DNA of 64,000 nucleotides from an uncultured bacterium (GCA_905215345.1 CAJMPR010000003.1:62001-126000), one strand, 5' to 3'; positions 17,907 through 26,610 are shown, counted from the first letter of the stretch. Made by a program: numbers and translations. Notes: generated by a model not told the origin, from the sequence alone.

Positions 17907-19076
17907 ATGAAGAAACAAATTGCCATACTTGGCTCTACAGGTTCCATAGGTACACAAGCATTACAGGTCATTGAGGAGCATCCCGACCAGTACGAGGCTT
18001 ATGTTCTGACTGCCAATAACCGGGTAGATGACCTTATTGCACAGGCACGTAAGTTTAAGCCTGAAGCAGTGGTAATAGCCAACGAATCAAAATACCAACA
18101 ACTGAAAGATGCACTTGCCGACCTGCCCATAAAGGTGTATGCCGGTGAAGATGCCTTATGCCAGATTGTAGCGGAAACTCCCATCGATATAGTATTGACT
18201 GCTATGGTGGGCTATGCCGGATTGAAGCCGACAATGAATGCCATCCGTGCCCGTAAAGCGATTGCTCTTGCCAATAAAGAGACGCTGGTTGTAGCCGGTG
18301 AACTTATCAATGAACTGGCACGCGTTTGCGGTACTCCTATCCTGCCTGTCGATTCCGAACATTCGGCTGTATTCCAGTGTTTAGCCGGAGAAGTAGGCAA
18401 CCCGATTGAGAAGGTGATATTGACAGCTTCCGGTGGTCCGTTCCGTACTTGCTCCATAGAGCAGTTGGCAACCGTAACCAAAGCACAGGCTTTGAAACAC
18501 CCCAATTGGGATATGGGTGCTAAAATTACGATAGACTCTGCTTCCATGATGAACAAAGGGTTCGAAGTAATTGAAGCCAAGTGGTTGTTTGGTGTACGTC
18601 CCGACCAGATAGAGGTGGCAGTACATCCGCAATCGGTTATTCATTCGATGGTACAGTTTGAAGATGGGGCAGTGAAAGCTCAGTTGGGAATGCCGGATAT
18701 GCGCCTGCCTATTCAATATGCGTTCTCCTACCCCGACCGCCTGAAAGCCTCTTTCCCACGGTTGGACTTCAAGCAATGTACAGAGTTGACATTCGAACAG
18801 CCGGATACCAAACGTTTCCGTAACCTTGCACTGGCCTACGAAGCGTTGCATCGTGCGGGTAACATGCCGTGTATCGTCAATGCAGCCAATGAAGTAGTTG
18901 TTGCCGCTTTCCTTCGTGATGAAATCTCTTTCCTCGGTATGAGCGATGTTATTGAAAAAACGATGGCTCATGTATCTTTCGTACAGAAACCGACTTATGA
19001 AGATTATGTAGCGACGGATGCGGAAGCCAGACGGATGGCAAAGGAGATGATAAAAAGCGGTAAGATGATAAAGTGA
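17907..19076 (+). CDS. dxr: 1-deoxy-D-xylulose 5-phosphate reductoisomerase
   Basis: Makes MEP in the non-mevalonate isoprenoid pathway, using NADPH. The N-terminal GSTGSIGTQAL nucleotide-binding motif, LANKETLVVAG, the metal/substrate region VDSEHSAVFQ, and the TIDSASMMNKGFEVIEAKWLF block (written here in parts: TIDSASMMNKG and EAKWLF) are all present. Length 389 is typical. It is flanked by heptamer spacers on both sides. Confidence 0.95.
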   Translation: MKKQIAILGSTGSIGTQALQVIEEHPDQYEAYVLTANNRVDDLIAQARKFKPEAVVIANESKYQQLKDALADLPIKVYAGEDALCQIVAETPIDIVLTAMVGYAGLKPTMNAIRARKAIALANKETLVVAGELINELARVCGTPILPVDSEHSAVFQCLAGEVGNPIEKVILTASGGPFRTCSIEQLATVTKAQALKHPNWDMGAKITIDSASMMNKGFEVIEAKWLFGVRPDQIEVAVHPQSVIHSMVQFEDGAVKAQLGMPDMRLPIQYAFSYPDRLKASFPRLDFKQCTELTFEQPDTKRFRNLALAYEALHRAGNMPCIVNAANEVVVAAFLRDEISFLGMSDVIEKTMAHVSFVQKPTYEDYVATDAEARRMAKEMIKSGKMIK

Positions 19077-19077
19077 T

Positions 19078-19170
19078 AAGGTGGTAAGATGTTAGATTGT
19101 AAAAGAGAGAAAGACGATAGGTCTTAAATAATTAATAGTAAATTGTAAATCGTAAAATAGTAAATAATTA
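19078..19170 (+). repeat. Degenerate heptamer-like spacer before rseP
   Basis: The spacer is composed of short recurring words: GATAAAG, TGATAAG, GTGGTAAG, then TAGTAAA, TTGTAAA, TCGTAAA, ATAGTAAA. Most steps are 7 nt, some 8. It ends at the rseP ATG. Confidence 0.5.
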
Positions 19171-20502
19171 ATGGAAACATTCTTGATTCGTGCCCTGCAA
19201 CTCATTATGAGCCTTTCGTTGCTCGTCATTGTTCATGAGGGAGGGCACTTCCTCTTCGCCCGTCTGTTCAAAACGCGGGTAGAAAAGTTTTGCTTATTCT
19301 TTGACCCTTGGTTCACACTTTTCAAGTTCAAACCCAAAAACAGTGAAACAGAATATGGTATCGGATGGCTGCCTTTAGGTGGTTACGTTAAAATTGCGGG
19401 TATGATAGACGAGTCTATGGATACCGAACAGATGAAACAACCGATGCAACCCTGGGAATTCCGTGCTAAGCCGGCATGGCAGCGCCTGCTGATTATGACA
19501 GGCGGTGTATTATTCAACTTCATTCTGGCTCTGTTCATCTATTCCATGATACTTTTCACCTGGGGTGACGAATATGTTCCTATACAGAAAATCCCCTTGG
19601 GAATGGAATTTAATGAAACGGCCAAAGCCATCGGTTTCCGTGACGGTGATATACTGATGTCAGCCGATGGAGTACCTCTTAAGCGTTATGGTAGTGATAT
19701 GCTAACAAGCATTGTCGATGCACGCCAGGTAACCGTATTGCGTAACGGACAGGAAGCGTCGATATACATTCCCGAAGATATGATGGAGCGTTTATTGGCA
19801 GACAGCGTTCGCTTTGCTGACTTCCGTTATCCATACGTGATTGACAGTATCCCGGCAGGTACTCCCGCCGCTCTTGCTGGATTGCAACCGGGTGACAGTA
19901 TCACGCATCTGGATGGCAAAGTAATGTCTTTCTCCGATTTCGAAAAAGAAAAACTGACTCGTAAACAGACCAATGCATCGCACGACATGTTGCTAACTTA
20001 TGTTCGTAAGGGTGTAACGGATACATTAACGCTGACTACCGACTCTGCATACAATTTGGGGGTATACCCGCTTCTAATCACAGGCAAGCTTCTTCCTGTT
20101 ATGAAACAAGAGTATGGCTTCTTTGCCTCTATACCTGCAGGGGTATCATTGGGAGTAAACACCTTGAAAGGATATGTCAGCCAGATGAAGTATCTATTCT
20201 CAAAAGAAGGGGTTAAACAACTTGGAGGCTTCGGAACTATCGGCAGTATCTTCCCGGCAACATGGAACTGGCATCAATTCTGGTATATGACGGCATTCCT
20301 CTCTATTATCCTTGCTTTCATGAATATCCTGCCTATTCCGGCGTTGGATGGCGGGCATGTACTGTTCCTGATTTATGAAATCGTTGCACGCCGCAAACCC
20401 AGCGACAAGTTTATGGAGCGCGCACAGATGGTGGGTATGTTCCTGCTATTCGGCCTGCTCATTTGGGCTAACTTCAATGATATTCTGAGGTTCTTCTTCT
20501 GA
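19171..20502 (+). CDS. rseP: RIP metalloprotease, site-2 protease
   Basis: An intramembrane zinc protease that cleaves anti-sigma factors or signal peptides. HEGGH (residues 22-26) is in the first membrane helix, followed by PLGGYVKIAGM, a periplasmic PDZ part (about 195-290, RDGDILMSADG and LQPGDSITHLDG), and the conserved ILPIPALDGGH in the third helix (about 390). Length 443 is normal. It is the last gene of the murA-rimM-M23-dxr-rseP cluster and is followed by hairpin terminators. Confidence 0.94.
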   Translation: METFLIRALQLIMSLSLLVIVHEGGHFLFARLFKTRVEKFCLFFDPWFTLFKFKPKNSETEYGIGWLPLGGYVKIAGMIDESMDTEQMKQPMQPWEFRAKPAWQRLLIMTGGVLFNFILALFIYSMILFTWGDEYVPIQKIPLGMEFNETAKAIGFRDGDILMSADGVPLKRYGSDMLTSIVDARQVTVLRNGQEASIYIPEDMMERLLADSVRFADFRYPYVIDSIPAGTPAALAGLQPGDSITHLDGKVMSFSDFEKEKLTRKQTNASHDMLLTYVRKGVTDTLTLTTDSAYNLGVYPLLITGKLLPVMKQEYGFFASIPAGVSLGVNTLKGYVSQMKYLFSKEGVKQLGGFGTIGSIFPATWNWHQFWYMTAFLSIILAFMNILPIPALDGGHVLFLIYEIVARRKPSDKFMERAQMVGMFLLFGLLIWANFNDILRFFF

Positions 20503-20519
20503 TAATCGAGCAATAAAAA

Positions 20520-20560
20520 AACGCATCATGTATTACTTAAAAATACATGATGCGTTTTAT
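20520..20560. terminator. rseP terminator (bidirectional)
   Basis: A perfect 15-bp inverted repeat (AACGCATCATGTATT at 20520-20534, its complement at 20542-20556) has A's before and T's after it, so it can work for rseP and for the convergent ddh. Confidence 0.85.
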
Positions 20561-20612
20561 ATAAACAGATAATGCGTTTACCTTTTACAGATGATGTGTT
20601 CTAAGCAAACGC
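20547..20612. repeat. 22-nt periodic array between rseP and ddh
   Basis: Three consecutive 22-nt units begin ATGATGCGTT (20547), ATAATGCGTT (20569) and ATGATGTGTT (20591); the first two end in ACAG. The array overlaps both terminator hairpins. Confidence 0.7.
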
Positions 20613-20626
20613 ATCATCTGTTTTTT
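20587..20626 (+). terminator. Second hairpin terminator after rseP
   Basis: ACAGATGATGTGTT (20587-20600) pairs with AACGCATCATCTGT (20608-20621), one G-U-type mismatch, followed by TTTTTT. Confidence 0.7.
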
Positions 20627-20629
20627 AGT

Positions 20630-21529
20630 TTATACCAAGTGTGCAATCCACTCCTCACGGTCGCCCGGCAGCAAGTCGATAACCGGAACTTCCACCATGG
20701 TATAGCACCCCGGCCGTTGGCGCATAGCGGCACGTGCCACACACACCAATACTTGTGCAGTCAAAGCCGGATTGTTTATACGCATGTTAAATTCAAAGAG
20801 TTGGTTCTGGGTTTTACCGGATACACCCTTGCGAGTCAGGTTCACTCCATGTCCCATATCCAACAAGGCATCTACACTCGGAACGAGCTTCACATGTGTC
20901 TCATCATTCACAAAATATGGATCGGCCTTGATAGCAGCGGCTACTTTGTCAAACTCATAACCGTCTTTCAATTCGATGTAAACCATGCGGCGATGAATAC
21001 CGGTTCCGGTAGGAATCGTCATTGAGAGAGCTGCTTTAACACCTTCAATAGCCTTTACAGCAACAGTGTGTCCCATACTCATACCCGGACCGAAGTTAGT
21101 ATATGTAATGCCTTTCGGTGCAATCGCTTCCAACATGGTACGCACGATAGAGTCACTTCCCGGGTCCCAACCGGCCGAAATAATAGATACTGTATTGTGA
21201 GCCTTCGCCTCAGCGTCGAGTGAGCGACGCAAAGCCGTGATACCCGTATGAATATCAAAGCTGTCTACGGTATTGATACCCAGCGCCAATATCTCCTTAG
21301 CATACTTCTCAACGCTACGAGTGGGTGTGCAGAGGATAGCTACATCTACATCCTCCAATTCCTTAATATCTTTTACAACGGGATAATCATTCAACTCTGC
21401 AGGACGGTTGTCGGCACCTGCACGGCGTACTACACCGGCTACTTCAAAGTCGGGAGCCGCTTGCAACGCTTCAAGTACAAAATGTCCGATATTGCCATAA
21501 CCTACAATGGCTGCTCTTACTTTTTTCAT
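20630..21529 (-). CDS. ddh: meso-Diaminopimelate D-dehydrogenase
   Basis: Makes meso-DAP directly from tetrahydrodipicolinate with NADPH, for lysine and peptidoglycan. The Rossmann start RAAIVGYGNIG, TPTRSVEKYA, the substrate region SAGWDPGSDSIVRT and GPGMSMGHTVAVK are all typical. The ATG at 21529 is chosen because the nucleotide fold begins directly there; an in-frame ATG at 21553 would add eight residues (MITKTDKR). A TACTTTTG box sits at 21572-21579. Confidence 0.93.
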   Translation of the reverse strand: MKKVRAAIVGYGNIGHFVLEALQAAPDFEVAGVVRRAGADNRPAELNDYPVVKDIKELEDVDVAILCTPTRSVEKYAKEILALGINTVDSFDIHTGITALRRSLDAEAKAHNTVSIISAGWDPGSDSIVRTMLEAIAPKGITYTNFGPGMSMGHTVAVKAIEGVKAALSMTIPTGTGIHRRMVYIELKDGYEFDKVAAAIKADPYFVNDETHVKLVPSVDALLDMGHGVNLTRKGVSGKTQNQLFEFNMRINNPALTAQVLVCVARAAMRQRPGCYTMVEVPVIDLLPGDREEWIAHLV

Positions 21530-21571
21530 TCTTTTATCGGTTTTAGTTATCAACTTTCTATTTTATCAGCA

Positions 21572-21579
21572 CAAAAGTA
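21572..21579 (-). promoter_or_regulatory. -7 box of the ddh promoter
   Basis: CAAAAGTA on the plus strand reads TACTTTTG on the minus strand, 43 bp before the chosen ATG. Confidence 0.55.
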
Positions 21580-21657
21580 AGCATTTTCATTTATATCTTA
21601 CTACAGAAACCTACAAGTTTCACAGAGTTTTTCTTTTTTTAGTGACTAAAAATGCCT

Positions 21658-21694
21658 ACATTCGCAGGAAGTTAACGTGATAATGTGCGAATGT
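21658..21694 (+). promoter_or_regulatory. Inverted repeat directly upstream of ruvA
   Basis: ACATTCGCA (21658-21666) and TGCGAATGT (21686-21694) are perfectly complementary with 19 bp between, ending 7 bp before the ruvA ATG. It may be an operator or an mRNA hairpin that affects initiation. Confidence 0.5.
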
Positions 21695-21701
21695 AATTAA
21701 T

Positions 21702-22304
21702 ATGATAGAATACATCAAAGGCGGAATTGCAGAGCTAAGTCCCGCAACCGCAGTTATAGATTGTAATGGCTTGGGATATGCCGTAAATATTTCTCTAAAT
21801 ACATATGCTGCTATACAAGGGAAAAAAGAATGTAAGCTATTTATTTACGAAGCTATTCGCGAAGATGCATACATCCTCTATGGTTTTGCCGACAAACAGG
21901 AACGCGAGTTGTTCTTGTTATTGATTTCCGTATCAGGCATTGGTGGCAATACGGCACGTATGATTCTTTCGGCACTATCACCTTCCGAATTGATAAACGT
22001 TATCAGTACCGAGAATGCCAACATGCTGAAAACCGTCAAAGGTATCGGGTTGAAAACCGCCCAACGTGTTATAGTCGACTTAAAAGATAAGATAAAAACC
22101 GGTAGTGTAGGTGCCAGTGCTGCCGGAACAAGCGGTTTAGGACTCACCGCTGACAATGCTCAAGTGCAGGAAGAAGCTGTAGCCGCCTTGACAATGTTGG
22201 GATTTGCGCAAGCTCCTTCACAAAAGGTAGTATTATCAATTCTGAAAGAAGAACCGGACGCATTGGTAGAACAAGTTATTAAACTCGCTTTGAAAAGACT
22301 TTGA
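21702..22304 (+). CDS. ruvA: Holliday junction branch migration protein RuvA
   Basis: Tetrameric junction-binding subunit of RuvAB. The N-terminal OB-like domain (MIEYIKGGIAELSPATAVID), the two helix-hairpin-helix motifs (SGIGGNTA and KGIGLKTAQR) and the C-terminal domain III (QEEAVAALTMLGFAQ) are in order. Length 200 is normal. A DUF3843 gene follows after 77 bp. Confidence 0.95.
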   Translation: MIEYIKGGIAELSPATAVIDCNGLGYAVNISLNTYAAIQGKKECKLFIYEAIREDAYILYGFADKQERELFLLLISVSGIGGNTARMILSALSPSELINVISTENANMLKTVKGIGLKTAQRVIVDLKDKIKTGSVGASAAGTSGLGLTADNAQVQEEAVAALTMLGFAQAPSQKVVLSILKEEPDALVEQVIKLALKRL

Positions 22305-22381
22305 TACTTATTTACTATATAAGTTTCGTAATGGGGGTATGATAAAGTACCTATATTTATAAACATAAAAGCAAACAAACT

Positions 22382-23383
22382 ATGGAAACAGCTCATATTC
22401 ACATGAAACAATGGCTGGCCGCCAATGAACGTACACGAGTTCTACCTACCGACCAATGGTATCTAAATTTTGCCAATCAAATATTTCCTATAATCAAGGA
22501 ATCTACTCTATTTGAAAAAAGTAGCTATAATGAACAAGCGGGAGTAGCTCTTTCACTCTGTATTTATTTTCAGGATGCCATTGCACAAACAGGTGGCTGG
22601 AAAATATTCTCCGACTCATACTATTCGCTATACAACTCTTATCTGCCTTTCTATACGTTGACAGACAGTTATATTCCCGATGAGATTAATCCGGAAGACA
22701 TAATGTTCGTACTCTGGACTTTAAAATCACATTGCGCCCTTTTTGAAGAAGAAGAATGTACACTGCAAAATCCGTATGACGAAAACTTGGAAGCTATAGC
22801 TCAGGAAGTATACGAAATGATGGATTCCGACTTTGAGGACGCCCCTATCTGCAATGAGCCCTCGTCTCCGTTCTGGCTAATGGGAGTTGATTTATTGGAA
22901 ATGCCTTCCACCCCTCTTCCTGAAATTACGCCCGGGACTAAATTAAAGAAGGATGTGGAACACTGTTTGGAATACAGTGGCGGAAAGTCATTGTTATACT
23001 TCGCCACTTATGATGAACTATGCAAGTTCTTTACAGAAGTATTGAAATGGGAAAACACTCCATCTGCCCTACTGCCTGATTTACGTAACAAGAAAGAGTT
23101 TGTGGTTTACGCCAATGCAAAAGGAATGTTGATTGCACATGATGTAGCTGCTTATTTCCGTGAGCCACACAACCCGATGTATAATGCAGAACGGGCAGCT
23201 TCAGAGGGATATAAACTATTTTGTCAACCGGGAGCGTGTCCTTTCGACTTATTGAAGTACGGAATGGCAAAGAATATTCTACCTGACTTACAACTGCCTT
23301 TCGCCGGTGGGAAAGAGGTACTGCATAAAAACTGGGACTTTATTGCACGTTATTACTTATGCGAATATTATGAAGGCGACTAA
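22382..23383 (+). CDS. DUF3843 family protein
   Basis: A 333-residue cytosolic-looking protein with no signal or membrane segment, rich in acidic and aromatic residues. I associate it with the Bacteroidales DUF3843 family; no function is known. Features such as FWLMGVDLLEM and YFREPHNPMYNAERAA look conserved-like but are not catalytic motifs I recognise. Its end overlaps a small basic ORF in another frame. Confidence 0.75.
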   Translation: METAHIHMKQWLAANERTRVLPTDQWYLNFANQIFPIIKESTLFEKSSYNEQAGVALSLCIYFQDAIAQTGGWKIFSDSYYSLYNSYLPFYTLTDSYIPDEINPEDIMFVLWTLKSHCALFEEEECTLQNPYDENLEAIAQEVYEMMDSDFEDAPICNEPSSPFWLMGVDLLEMPSTPLPEITPGTKLKKDVEHCLEYSGGKSLLYFATYDELCKFFTEVLKWENTPSALLPDLRNKKEFVVYANAKGMLIAHDVAAYFREPHNPMYNAERAASEGYKLFCQPGACPFDLLKYGMAKNILPDLQLPFAGGKEVLHKNWDFIARYYLCEYYEGD

Positions 23384-23495
23384 GGACAATGTATCACGCC
23401 CCAAGCAAAGCAACAAAGCAAAACCGACTGGAAAACGAATAGGAAAATCAAAACCGTCGAAAGCTAATAATCAATTGAACAGAAGGGTGAAGTGA
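23370..23495 (+). CDS. Possible 41-residue very basic protein overlapping the DUF3843 stop
   Basis: The ORF begins at an ATG 14 bp before the DUF3843 stop codon and encodes 41 residues with about one third Lys/Arg and no hydrophobic segment (MKATKDNVSRPKQSNKAK...). The overlap would allow coupled translation. It could be a small nucleic-acid-binding protein or just an open frame; no family is recognised. A heptamer array starts at its stop codon. Confidence 0.35.
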   Translation: MKATKDNVSRPKQSNKAKPTGKRIGKSKPSKANNQLNRRVK

Positions 23496-23580
23496 GTGAT
23501 TAGTGATTAGTGATTAGTGATTAGTGATTACCATGCGGCATGATTGCGCAGCCAGCTAATCACCAATCACTAATCACTAT
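23496..23580. repeat. Heptamer element with GCGCAGC core between DUF3843 and the M24 peptidase
   Basis: Five exact GTGATTA units (23496-23530) are followed by a 26-nt core containing GCGCAGC (23546-23552), then TAATCAC, CAATCAC, TAATCAC (23557-23577), which are inverted copies. The same heptamer GCGCAGC occurs in the core at 16929. Confidence 0.85.
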
Positions 23581-23581
23581 A

Positions 23582-24745
23582 TTATAGTTCCACAATCTCC
23601 TCCCCGCACAGGGTCAGTTTCTCCAAACCATCGGCCGTTACTGCCCATGAATTTTCAATGCCGACAGGGCCGATACCCGGCAATACTATCTTCGGTTCCA
23701 AAGCAAATACCATGCCCGGTTCAAGTTCCTGCTTCATACGAGGAGCCAACACCGGCATTTCGTTTATCTCCAGTCCTATACCGTGACCTATGAACTTGGC
23801 TTTCTGCCCTACTCCCATGAAATAATCGGCAAAACCCGCTTTTGTTACCATTTCGATAGCCGTATTATATAAGTCTTCGCAAACAATACCCGGCTTTGCC
23901 ATTGCTGTAACCGCTTCCTGAATTTCCAGACAAGTCTGATGTGCAGCATACGCCTTTTCCGGCAACTTACCAACTGAAAAGACGCGACTCATATCGCCCA
24001 TATAGCCGTTGAAATTTCCACCCATATCTACCATCAGAGATTGTCCTGCCTGTAATAACGTGCCATTTACTCCACCGGGTAATGACGGATCAAGTCCCTC
24101 ACCTCCCAAAGCAAAATCGTACGGAGAAGGTGCAGTAGCATTATCACCAGCCAAAAGACTTCCCATAAAGATTTCCATACTTTGCCCGAACACCCGGAAA
24201 ATCCCCAAGCAACCTTCCAAACGCATCAACCGTTCTATCTCGATAGACAATTGACGGTCTGTCATTCCCGGCTGATATACAGAAGATATTTGTTCGTATG
24301 CCTTTGTATGCGCCGCACCCGAACGACGAAACATCTCTATTTCCATAGCTGTCTTCACACTCCGCGCCTGACGGATAAGAGCAGTACCACAAGGCACTAC
24401 TTCCGTTTCGGGAAAACAAGAAGCCAGGCGGCTATATTCCGTAAAAGATAACTCATCACCTTCCAACATCAGTTTGGCAGGCAAAGGCAACCCGCACTCT
24501 TTCAATAAGCCAGGAAGTTGTTCCGGTTTTCGGATGAGATGAACATGTTCTCCCTCAATATTATTGGGACGTTTTATGAACAAGCGTGCAGGAGCATTTA
24601 ATGGCAGATATAAATATCCGCTTACAACACGTCCATACGTATAGATTAAATTTACATTACAAGTTATCAGAGCGGCATCAATCTCTTGTTGAGCCATGAG
24701 CACACGTATTTTATCGCGCCTCAATTTCAATTCCGGTAGTAACAT
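23582..24745 (-). CDS. M24 family metallopeptidase (Xaa-Pro aminopeptidase type)
   Basis: Two-domain creatinase/prolidase fold, 387 residues. The dinuclear metal ligands are visible: Asp in VDMGGNFNG, Asp in GYMGDMSRVF, His in FIGHGIGLEINEMP, Glu in FALEPKIV and Glu in GIENSW. It probably removes N-terminal residues before proline from peptides in the cytoplasm. No signal peptide. It is a single reverse gene between two heptamer elements. Confidence 0.88.
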   Translation of the reverse strand: MLLPELKLRRDKIRVLMAQQEIDAALITCNVNLIYTYGRVVSGYLYLPLNAPARLFIKRPNNIEGEHVHLIRKPEQLPGLLKECGLPLPAKLMLEGDELSFTEYSRLASCFPETEVVPCGTALIRQARSVKTAMEIEMFRRSGAAHTKAYEQISSVYQPGMTDRQLSIEIERLMRLEGCLGIFRVFGQSMEIFMGSLLAGDNATAPSPYDFALGGEGLDPSLPGGVNGTLLQAGQSLMVDMGGNFNGYMGDMSRVFSVGKLPEKAYAAHQTCLEIQEAVTAMAKPGIVCEDLYNTAIEMVTKAGFADYFMGVGQKAKFIGHGIGLEINEMPVLAPRMKQELEPGMVFALEPKIVLPGIGPVGIENSWAVTADGLEKLTLCGEEIVEL

Positions 24746-24791
24746 CTCTTTTTATTTATGATTTATCGAGGTGCAAAGGTAGAAAAAAACA

Positions 24792-24877
24792 GTGATTGGT
24801 GATTGGTGATTAGTGATTTGTTTATTATAAAACCACTCAAGTACAAACCAACCAATCACTAACCACTAATCACTATA
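24792..24877. repeat. Heptamer element upstream of the M24 peptidase gene
   Basis: GTGATTG, GTGATTG, GTGATTA, GTGATTT (24792-24819), a core of about 33 nt without GCGCAGC, then CAATCAC, TAACCAC, TAATCAC (24853-24873) as inverted units. Confidence 0.8.
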
Positions 24878-24884
24878 CAAGGCA

Positions 24885-24912
24885 CTGCCCACACCTTCAC
24901 AGGCGCGGGCAG
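24885..24912 (-). terminator. Possible gdhB terminator
   Basis: CTGCCC (24885-24890) pairs with GGGCAG (24907-24912) downstream of the gdhB stop on the minus strand. No strong T run follows, so support is weak. Confidence 0.35.
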
Positions 24913-24953
24913 CACAAACCACAAATACAAATACAACTAAACAAAGTTTCTTC

Positions 24954-26291
24954 TTAGATAATTCCCTGACCCATCATGGCATGAGCTACCTTCATGAAGC
25001 CGGCGATATTCGCACCCTTCACATAGTTGATATAACCATCAGGTTCAGTTCCATATTTCACACACTGGGCATGAATACCGTGCATGATAGCATGAAGTTT
25101 TTCATCCACTTCGGCGGCACTCCAACTGAGGTGCATGGCATTCTGTGACATTTCCAGACCGCTGGTAGCCACACCGCCTGCATTCACAGCCTTACCCGGC
25201 GCATACATAATCTTATTTTCAATAAAGAGGTCGATAGCTTCGGGAGTACATCCCATATTGGATATCTCTCCTACACACATTACTTTATTATCAATCAAGT
25301 GTTGTGCATCTTCACCATTCAACTCGTTTTGCGTTGCACAAGGCAAAGCGATATCAGCCTTCACTTCCCACGGGCGTTTGCCTGCTACAAAAGTAGAACC
25401 GGGGAATTCGTCGGCATACGGAGCTACAATGTCATTTCCCGATGCACGAAGTTCCAGCATATAGTCTATCTTTTCACCACTGATACCGTTCGGATCATAG
25501 ATGTAACCATCGGGACCGGAGATAGTAACTACCTTAGCGCCCAATTCGGTAGCTTTGGTAGCTGCACCCCAAGCCACATTTCCAAAGCCGGAAATAGCGA
25601 CTGTCTTACCCTTGATATCAATACCTTTAGTCTCCAACATCTGGTGTACAAAGTATAATCCACCGAATCCGGTTGCTTCAGGACGTATCAACGAACCGCC
25701 AAATTCCAAACCTTTACCGGTGAAAGTGCCCGTAAACTCACGGGTCAACTTCTTGTACATACCGAACATATAGCCTACTTCACGACCACCCACACCGATA
25801 TCACCGGCAGGTACGTCCATATCCGGACCGAGGTGACGCCACAACTCTAACATGAATGCCTGGCAGAAACGCATGATTTCAGCATCGCTCTTACCACGCG
25901 GCGAGAAGTCCGAACCGCCTTTACCGCCACCCATAGGCAACGTAGTCAAAGCATTCTTAAAGGTCTGTTCAAAACCTAAGAACTTCAAGATAGAAAGATT
26001 TACGGAAGCATGGAAACGGATACCGCCTTTGTACGGACCGATAGCGTTATTGAATTGTACGCGATAGCCGAGATTAGTTTGTACTTCACCTTTATCGTCT
26101 ACCCACGTAACACGAAAAGTAAAGATACGGTCGGGCTCTACCAATCGTTCTATAATTTTAGCTTTCTCGAACTCAGGATGCTTGTTATAGATATCTTCGA
26201 TAGAAAGAAGAACTTCCTTTACGGCTTGAAGATACTCAGACTCGCCGGGATGCTTTGCCTCCAAAGAGGACATGATACGTTCGATATTCAT
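24954..26291 (-). CDS. gdhB: Glutamate dehydrogenase, second paralogue (NAD or dual cofactor type)
   Basis: Same length (445) and same catalytic blocks as the gdhA product (PMGGGKGGSDF, NNAIGPYKGGIRFH, FTGTFTGKG) but clearly diverged. The Rossmann motif is GFGNVA and the following loop SGPDGY lacks the serine pattern SDSDGY of the first copy, which could mean different cofactor use. Bacteroides are known to carry an NADP enzyme and a second NAD/dual enzyme, hence the symbol. It has its own TATATTTG promoter box. Confidence 0.9.
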   Translation of the reverse strand: MNIERIMSSLEAKHPGESEYLQAVKEVLLSIEDIYNKHPEFEKAKIIERLVEPDRIFTFRVTWVDDKGEVQTNLGYRVQFNNAIGPYKGGIRFHASVNLSILKFLGFEQTFKNALTTLPMGGGKGGSDFSPRGKSDAEIMRFCQAFMLELWRHLGPDMDVPAGDIGVGGREVGYMFGMYKKLTREFTGTFTGKGLEFGGSLIRPEATGFGGLYFVHQMLETKGIDIKGKTVAISGFGNVAWGAATKATELGAKVVTISGPDGYIYDPNGISGEKIDYMLELRASGNDIVAPYADEFPGSTFVAGKRPWEVKADIALPCATQNELNGEDAQHLIDNKVMCVGEISNMGCTPEAIDLFIENKIMYAPGKAVNAGGVATSGLEMSQNAMHLSWSAAEVDEKLHAIMHGIHAQCVKYGTEPDGYINYVKGANIAGFMKVAHAMMGQGII

Positions 26292-26366
26292 AATATTACT
26301 TTTTTATAAGGTTATTACCTTGTTGTTTTAAAGTTATTCAAAGCAAAGTGTCAGTAGACAACACTG

Positions 26367-26374
26367 CAAATATA
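26367..26374 (-). promoter_or_regulatory. -7 box of the gdhB promoter
   Basis: CAAATATA on the plus strand reads TATATTTG on the minus strand, 76 bp before the ATG; a GTTTAG about 19 bp upstream is only a partial -33 match. Confidence 0.5.
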
Positions 26375-26610
26375 GGAAAACTTTTCAATACACCTAAACT
26401 TTATGGCAATATTTTGATTAAATAATGATAAAACGTCAAATTACTATATTTCCAATCTAAACGAATATCGACATATTAATTAAGGTAACAAAGGCACAAA
26501 ACGCATCCGGCACGCTTTGAGCGTTTAAAGCTATAAAATTATAAGAAAATAAACAAGCTAAATCATAAATCCTTTGGTAAATATTTACAAAATATTTTTT
26601 TTGCTTTAGT

